In this document: positions 15,638-19,914 of the stretch, in pieces
Position numbering within the stretch: position 1 is the stretch's first letter
Layout: each line of letters begins with the position of its first letter
The notes under the pieces: generated by a model
Seen by the model: only the letters and a program-made list of their open reading frames with translations
Databases searched by the model: none
Told to the model about the DNA's origin: nothing
Source of the DNA: an uncultured Clostridia bacterium
Lineage (GTDB): Bacteria > Bacillota > Clostridia > Peptostreptococcales > Acidaminobacteraceae
Direction: 5' to 3'
NCBI GenBank assembly: GCA_937880545.1
Contig: CALFKA010000110.1
Coordinates: 1 to 19,914, forward strand
DNA: 19,914 nt
Position numbers and translations under genes: made by a program

Positions 15638-16483
15638 CTAAAGGTTGAGATACTTCTTTATAGCATCCAGTTGCTCAGAGGCATCTCTTCTGCCCTCTTC
15701 ATAGAGAGCTTTTAGTTTGGAGACATCTCGCTCCTGACTTTCGATCTCGACGGGTCCTTTCGGAGAGATGACGAAGACCTTTCCGCTTTCAGTCAGGAGG
15801 TCCAAGTCATCGAGCTGGTGGTTGTAGATCTCCACCGTTTTTGTGAGGAGCTTGGCAAATTTTGGATAATCTTTGTAGTGCTCCTGTTCTTTGTGAACCT
15901 GCTCTTCTGGCTTTTCTCGTTTTCTAAATCCACGTTCACGGGTGGTGACGACGAGTACTTTGTCAGCGCCGTCTTCCATAGCTTTTTGAAAAGGGATCGG
16001 GCAGACGAGCCCGCCATCCATGTACTTCACACCGTTGATTTCTTTGGGAAGTGCAATGATCGGAAGCGAGCTGGAGGCGACAGCAGCTTTTAAGATATCT
16101 GTCTCACTTTTTTCCAGAAAGGCCGCTTCTCCTGTTTCGAGTTCGGCGGTGACCGCATAGAACTTCGTGGGGTTCCTTTTCAGCGCCTCAAAGTCCAGGG
16201 GAACGAGTTGTTGTGAGAGCTCTCCCATTAAAAACTGAAAACCAAAATAGTCCCCCGTTTCTGTGAGATTTTTCTCGCTCATGTAGCGGGGGTCATGAAT
16301 ATAATCAAAACTGATGCGGGCGGTTCTTCCGGGCTGACCGGAGAGAAAACTGAGAGCGCTTAAAGAGCCTGCCGATACACCGTAGACCGCATCAAAGGTG
16401 ATATTGTTTTCGAGGAGGATGTCAAGCACGCCGGCTGTATAGATGCCGCGGTGAGATCCGCCTTCGAGGACGAGTGCTTTCAT
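15638..16483 (-). CDS. Patatin-like phospholipase family protein
   Basis: This 281-residue putative serine lipase/acyl hydrolase is of the bacterial patatin group (YjjU-like). The oxyanion glycine-rich loop is LEGGSHRGIYTAGVLD (6-21), the nucleophile S37 lies in GVSAGS, and the catalytic aspartate D156 lies in the DGG motif (YMDGGLVCPIP). The Ser-Asp dyad is therefore intact. No signal peptide or membrane helix is present, so it is probably cytoplasmic or peripheral. A basic, glutamate-rich segment at 185-205 precedes a helical C-terminal region. Its ATG shares one base with the YbjQ stop codon (TGATG) and no Shine-Dalgarno sequence is visible, so translation probably depends on the upstream gene. 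The lipid substrate is unknown. Confidence 0.9.
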   Translation of the reverse strand: MKALVLEGGSHRGIYTAGVLDILLENNITFDAVYGVSAGSLSALSFLSGQPGRTARISFDYIHDPRYMSEKNLTETGDYFGFQFLMGELSQQLVPLDFEALKRNPTKFYAVTAELETGEAAFLEKSETDILKAAVASSSLPIIALPKEINGVKYMDGGLVCPIPFQKAMEDGADKVLVVTTRERGFRKREKPEEQVHKEQEHYKDYPKFAKLLTKTVEIYNHQLDDLDLLTESGKVFVISPKGPVEIESQERDVSKLKALYEEGRRDASEQLDAIKKYLNL

Positions 16484-16803
16484 CAGTCGAGGGTGACAGC
16501 TGTTCCTGAAGCAGTGACCATGAGCATGCTGCCGGCTTGACCGAGAACTTCGTAGTCGATGTCGACGCCGACGACGGCGTGTGCGCCCATGCTGGCGGCT
16601 CTTTGTTCCATCTCGCGGAGTGCTTCTTCTCTGGCGCGCAGCAGTTCGTCTTCGTATGTTTTACTGCGTCCGCCGAAGATGTCTCTGAGTCCTGCGGCAA
16701 AGTCCTTGACAAAGTCTACACCGGAGATGACTTCTCCGAAGACGATTCCTTTGTAAGAAGTGATGGTGCGTCCCTCTACGGAAGGGGTGGTGGTAATGAT
16801 CAT
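16483..16803 (-). CDS. YbjQ/UPF0145 family protein
   Basis: This is a 106-residue protein of the YbjQ (DUF74, UPF0145) family, a small oligomeric alpha/beta fold of uncertain function sometimes labelled heavy-metal-binding. Typical features are the N-terminus MIITTTPSVEGRTI, the GEVISGVDFVKDFAAGLRDIFGGRS segment, and AASMGAHAVVGVDIDYEVLG near the C-terminus. I place the start at 16803, because AGGAGG (16816-16811) lies seven bases upstream and family members begin MIITT. An in-frame ATG at 16809 is only one base from the AGGAGG, though it overlaps the upstream stop (ATGA). It is the middle gene of a three-gene operon with an EamA transporter and a patatin, coupled on both sides. Confidence 0.9.
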   Translation of the reverse strand: MIITTTPSVEGRTITSYKGIVFGEVISGVDFVKDFAAGLRDIFGGRSKTYEDELLRAREEALREMEQRAASMGAHAVVGVDIDYEVLGQAGSMLMVTASGTAVTLD

Positions 16804-16805
16804 AC

Positions 16806-17681
16806 TCATTCCTCCTGTTTATTTGATGGTGGTAATATACCCTCTGAACGCTCAATACTCACCCAGGCACCTAATATTATGAAGAAAGCACCGACAAAGG
16901 TGGGCCATTTCGGAAGTTCTGATAAAAAGAGAAATCCGAGGAGCGGGGAGAGGATGAGTCCTGTATAATCAAAGATAGCTACCTGGGCTGCAGGTGCAAG
17001 CTGATAGGCGTTTGTGACGAAGTACTGTCCGCCGGAGGCGAACGTGCCGATGAGAAAGAGCATGCCGATATCTTTTAGGGTTGGCATAATCAGCGTCGGA
17101 AGTGCCAGGGGGACTGTCGCAAACAGACTAAAAAGAGAGAAGATAAAGATGATCCGAAGTCCCGGTTCTCTGCCAGCCAGTTTGTGGATAAAGCTATAGG
17201 CAAGAGCGGAGAAGACGGCGGAGGAGAGACCGACGAATGTGGCGAAATTTGCAAAGTTTCCCGAGGGCCCAATGACAAAGAGTGCTCCCGTAAAGGCGAG
17301 AAGCATTCCGATCATTGTACGACGACTGACTCGTTCTTTACTCAGCACCCAGGCAAAGAACGCCACCAGGAAGGGACTGAGTTTCTGGAGGAGCTGCGCA
17401 TCGGCGAGAAGGAGGTTGCGGTTGGCATAAAACACCGCGACTGTCCCCATAAAACCAAACAAACAGCGAAAAACAAGGTCCTTTACATTGGCTTTTTCGG
17501 GTAGAATAGAAAGACCGGCCCTTTTAAGCAGAATGAAGGAAAGGATCGCAATAAAGAAGTTGCGGCTAAGAAGCTGTTCAAATATGGGAATGCTTCCGCC
17601 ACTCATCCGCACCGTCAAACCCATTAGTGCAAACGAGGTGGATGCCACTATCATGTACGTAATACCGCGTTTCTTATTCAT
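16806..17681 (-). CDS. EamA/DMT-superfamily transporter (second copy)
   Basis: This 291-residue inner-membrane protein has about ten helices in two EamA repeats. The first repeat runs from TYMIVASTSFALMGLTVRMS (8-27) to GALFVIGPSG. The second runs from GLSSAVFSALAYSFIHKLAG to the end, with the conserved FDYTGLILSPLLGFLFLSELP before the last helix. It is only distantly similar to the copy at 2934-3818, so not a recent duplication. It heads a tightly packed operon with the YbjQ and patatin genes. There is no Shine-Dalgarno sequence before the ATG. Instead a TATACT -10 box ends six bases upstream, which would put the first transcribed base at the A of the ATG. The substrate is unknown. Confidence 0.9.
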   Translation of the reverse strand: MNKKRGITYMIVASTSFALMGLTVRMSGGSIPIFEQLLSRNFFIAILSFILLKRAGLSILPEKANVKDLVFRCLFGFMGTVAVFYANRNLLLADAQLLQKLSPFLVAFFAWVLSKERVSRRTMIGMLLAFTGALFVIGPSGNFANFATFVGLSSAVFSALAYSFIHKLAGREPGLRIIFIFSLFSLFATVPLALPTLIMPTLKDIGMLFLIGTFASGGQYFVTNAYQLAPAAQVAIFDYTGLILSPLLGFLFLSELPKWPTFVGAFFIILGAWVSIERSEGILPPSNKQEE

Positions 17682-17714
17682 TGATTGAGTATAGCACGAA
17701 AGAAAGGATCATGA
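17682..17714. promoter_or_regulatory. 33-base divergent intergenic region between the EamA operon and tldD
   Basis: On the minus strand TATACT (17693-17688) is the best -10 box, with TTCATG (17715-17710) as a poor -35 after a 16-base spacer. On the plus strand AAAGGA (17703-17708) is the tldD ribosome site, so the tldD promoter, if local, must lie inside the EamA coding region. The two transcripts therefore probably start within or very near each other's genes. Confidence 0.5.
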
Positions 17715-19097
17715 ATGTTGGAAGAAAGAATTGTCCGCTTCCTTTTAGAGGAAGCCATGCGCAGCAAAGCCGATTTCGCTGAGGTCTTCTATGAGAATCG
17801 GCGCGTGACGAAAATCTCTATGGAAGACTCTAGGATGCAGGCCTCCATCCGGGGAAGAGAAAGAGGTGTGGGTCTTCGTCTCTATTATGGACTCAACACT
17901 ATCTACGTCTATACCTCCGATCTGAGTGAATCGGGACTGCTTGACCTCGCCCGGCGTGCCGCTCTGGCGCTCGGCGGAGGAAAAGATTTCATTCAGCCTC
18001 CCTTTTCCCGGCAGGAACTGACGCCTTATTATGAAGTGCAGATCTTTCCGGACGCTTGGAGCATGAGAGAAAAGGCAGAGTTTTTGCGGGAAGCAGATGA
18101 GGTGGCAAGGGCGTATTCCGAGCTTATCTCCCAAGTCTCCCTGTCCCATCTGGACACAGACCAAGAGGTAATTATCGCCAATAGTGATGGTCTCTGGGCA
18201 CAGGATCGCAGGGTTCGTACCCGCTTTTTGGTCTCCAGTATCGCTCAGGGAAAGGGGGAGCTGCACACAGGCTTTGCCTCAAATGGTGCCTCCATGGGTC
18301 TTGAGTACTATGATCATTACAGCCCGGTGGAGTTAGCAAAAGAAGCATCGCGCATTGCGGTGTTAGCGGCCTCGGCAGAGTATGCCCCTTCCGGCAAAAT
18401 GCCCGTCATCATGGACAATGCTTTTGGTGGTGTCCTCTTCCACGAAGCGTGTGGCCACTCTTTGGAGGCTTCCTTCATCAGTAAAGGCACTAGTGTCTTT
18501 ACCGGCAAACTCGGGGAAAAAATCGCCTCAGATAAGGTGTTTGCCTATGATGATGGCACAATCCCCGGAGAGTGGGGAACCACTCGTATCGACGACGAAG
18601 GCACGCCGACAAGAAATAATCTCCTCATCGAAGGGGGCATCCTAAAGAGCTATCTCGTGGATCGCCTGCACGCAAGGAGGATGGGTACGGAGTCCACAGG
18701 GAGTGCCAGGAGAGAATCCTACCGCTATGCTCCCACCTCGCGCATGAACAACACCTTCATTGCCGCGGGAAAGGATACATTTAAAGAAATGGTGGCGGGA
18801 GTCGAATATGGCCTCTACGCCAAGACCTTGGGCGGGGGAAGTGTCAATCCCGCATCAGGTGATTTCAACTTCCAGGTAAGCGAAGCCTACCTGATTGAAA
18901 ACGGAAAGATTACAAAACCACTTCGGGGCGCAGCGCTTATCGGAAAAGGTGCAGAAGTGCTCGAGAAGATTGATGCGGTCAGCGGAGACCTCAAGCTCGG
19001 TCAGGGCATGTGCGGCGCAGATAGCGGGATGGTGCCTGCTTCTTTGGGCCAGCCCCAGGTGCGGGTGAGCGAACTCACAGTAGGAGGCAGAGAATGA
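17715..19097 (+). CDS. tldD: TldD metalloprotease subunit
   Basis: This 460-residue protein is the catalytic subunit of the TldD/TldE protease, which degrades or trims unfolded and modified peptides, including some microcin and RiPP leaders. The zinc-site motif HEACGH (H243, E244, H248) is intact. C433 in GMCGADSG is the expected third ligand. The N-terminal half (about 1-190) and the ARRESYRYAPTSRMNNTFIAAG segment are typical of the family. It is slightly shorter than the E. coli protein. AAAGGA (17703-17708) precedes the ATG. The stop overlaps the tldE start by four bases, as expected for two subunits made in equal amount. No peptide precursor or RiPP-modifying gene is visible in the window. 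Confidence 0.95.
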   Translation: MLEERIVRFLLEEAMRSKADFAEVFYENRRVTKISMEDSRMQASIRGRERGVGLRLYYGLNTIYVYTSDLSESGLLDLARRAALALGGGKDFIQPPFSRQELTPYYEVQIFPDAWSMREKAEFLREADEVARAYSELISQVSLSHLDTDQEVIIANSDGLWAQDRRVRTRFLVSSIAQGKGELHTGFASNGASMGLEYYDHYSPVELAKEASRIAVLAASAEYAPSGKMPVIMDNAFGGVLFHEACGHSLEASFISKGTSVFTGKLGEKIASDKVFAYDDGTIPGEWGTTRIDDEGTPTRNNLLIEGGILKSYLVDRLHARRMGTESTGSARRESYRYAPTSRMNNTFIAAGKDTFKEMVAGVEYGLYAKTLGGGSVNPASGDFNFQVSEAYLIENGKITKPLRGAALIGKGAEVLEKIDAVSGDLKLGQGMCGADSGMVPASLGQPQVRVSELTVGGRE

Positions 19098-19914
19098 ATC
19101 AGCGTCTGGAACATCTATTAGAAAGAGCTTCTCAGCGCTTTGAGGAAGCCGAAGTTTTTTACCGTGCAAGTGAGTCGACGAGCCTGAAGATCTATCAGGG
19201 AGAGACAGAAGAATTCTCCATCGCCTCCACAGGGGGCGTCTCGCTGCGCGTAAAGTCGGGAGGCAAAGCCGGCATCGCCTACAGTGAGTCGCTCGAAGAA
19301 GTACATCTACAGGAACTGATCGAAGAAGCAAAAGAGAGTATGGAACTCAGCGAAGAAGAAGAGTTCTTTTATCAGGGAGGGGGCACATACCCCCAAGTCG
19401 AAGTTCAGCTGCCTGAGCCGGTCAACCCGGAAGAATATGCAGAAAAGCTTGTGGGTCTGGAGAGGAGCTTCTTTTCCGCCGATGAGCGCATCGACAATGC
19501 GTACGGTACCGGGTTTTCACAGGTGAGAAGCCGCCGGATGCTGCTTAGTAGCCATGGACTGCGCCTGGAGTCTGCCGCCGGCTACTCAAGAATCATGGGC
19601 ATCCCCATCGCAAAAGATGAATCGGGCATGGTTGTCGGGGTGGGCTATGATGTGAAGGTCAATCCGGAAGAGCTTGACTGGGAAGCGGTCTTTGAAGAAG
19701 CTCTTGAGAGAGCGCTCTCGCAACTCGGAGCAAAGCCTGTCCGCTCCGGCAAGTACCCGCTCCTCTTCACCAATATGGCCGCCACCTCTCTCCTGCAGGG
19801 GTTTGCAGGGAACTTTATCGCCGAGAGTGTCCAAAAGGGCCGAAGCCTGTTGAAGGGAAAGATCGGAGAGAAAATAGCCTCTCCTCTCATCGACCTGATC
19901 GATGACCCCTTCCA
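19094..19914 (+). CDS. tldE: TldE/PmbA protease subunit, 3'-truncated by the window end
   Basis: 273 complete codons are visible and the frame is open at the end of the window; the family is usually about 430-450 residues, so roughly 60 % is present. The start has AGGAGG (19082-19087) six bases upstream and overlaps the tldD stop (ATGA). The N-terminal section (FEEAEVFYRASESTSLKIYQGE, then GGVSLRVKSGGKAGIAYSES) and the later MAATSLLQGFAGNFIAESVQKGRSLLKGKIGEKIASPLIDLIDDP match PmbA/TldE. At the position where TldD has its HExxxH motif this protein has no zinc-binding residues, which is normal for the non-catalytic subunit. Confidence 0.92.
   Translation, partial: MNQRLEHLLERASQRFEEAEVFYRASESTSLKIYQGETEEFSIASTGGVSLRVKSGGKAGIAYSESLEEVHLQELIEEAKESMELSEEEEFFYQGGGTYPQVEVQLPEPVNPEEYAEKLVGLERSFFSADERIDNAYGTGFSQVRSRRMLLSSHGLRLESAAGYSRIMGIPIAKDESGMVVGVGYDVKVNPEELDWEAVFEEALERALSQLGAKPVRSGKYPLLFTNMAATSLLQGFAGNFIAESVQKGRSLLKGKIGEKIASPLIDLIDDPF

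Noticed and set aside
19094..19914. TldE lacking the HExxxH motif as a broken protease
   Set aside because: The TldE/PmbA subunit normally lacks the zinc-binding motif; the catalytic site is in TldD.

Overview
The window looks like a chromosomal segment of a strictly or predominantly anaerobic Gram-positive bacterium (Bacillota, most likely a Clostridia/Tissierellia-type, peptide- and amino-acid-fermenting organism). Base composition is near balanced by eye. The basis for this is strong AGGAGG-type ribosome binding sites, tightly packed and often overlapping genes, intrinsic terminators, a flavodiiron protein (FprA), a Firmicutes-style cysteine-poor OppD, and YfcC-type carriers. Species cannot be named from this evidence. 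No rRNA, tRNA, CRISPR, insertion sequence or phage gene was seen.

Layout. Positions 1-162 hold no gene that I can support. At 163-1539 lies a PadR-type repressor gene with a good promoter and a perfect 8-bp-arm dyad directly over the start region, followed by a six-helix membrane protein with a permease-prefix-like N-terminus. Then come, on the minus strand, a flavodiiron protein (fprA) with an unusual cluster of GTTAC pentamers around its promoter, and an EamA drug/metabolite transporter. On the plus strand follow a Cys-type glutathione peroxidase and a small DUF2007 protein, closed by a terminator that runs into the 3' end of a convergent GntR/UTRA regulator gene.

The central part (4759-15547) is a nutrient-uptake island. 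The GntR regulator is divergent from a class I glutamine-amidotransferase-like hydrolase (peptidase C26/PuuD type) that is translationally coupled to a YfcC-family carrier. The promoter of this pair carries a perfect inverted repeat inside its -35/-10 spacer. Next is a complete oligopeptide ABC transporter operon oppABCDF with its own promoter and terminator, then a second YfcC paralogue preceded by a long untranslated leader. Together they suggest import of peptides, hydrolysis of a gamma-glutamyl-type bond, and exchange or uptake of the resulting small acids or amino acids. That reading is an inference from context.

The right part (15581-19914) contains a tightly coupled minus-strand operon (EamA transporter, YbjQ/UPF0145 protein, patatin-like phospholipase), whose first gene may be read from a leaderless transcript. 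Divergent from it across only 33 bases is a tldD-tldE (pmbA) metalloprotease pair; tldE runs off the end of the window. I see no certain undescribed system. The best candidates for a second look are the C26/YfcC/Opp/YfcC island with its GntR switch, the GTTAC cluster at fprA, and the EamA-YbjQ-patatin operon.
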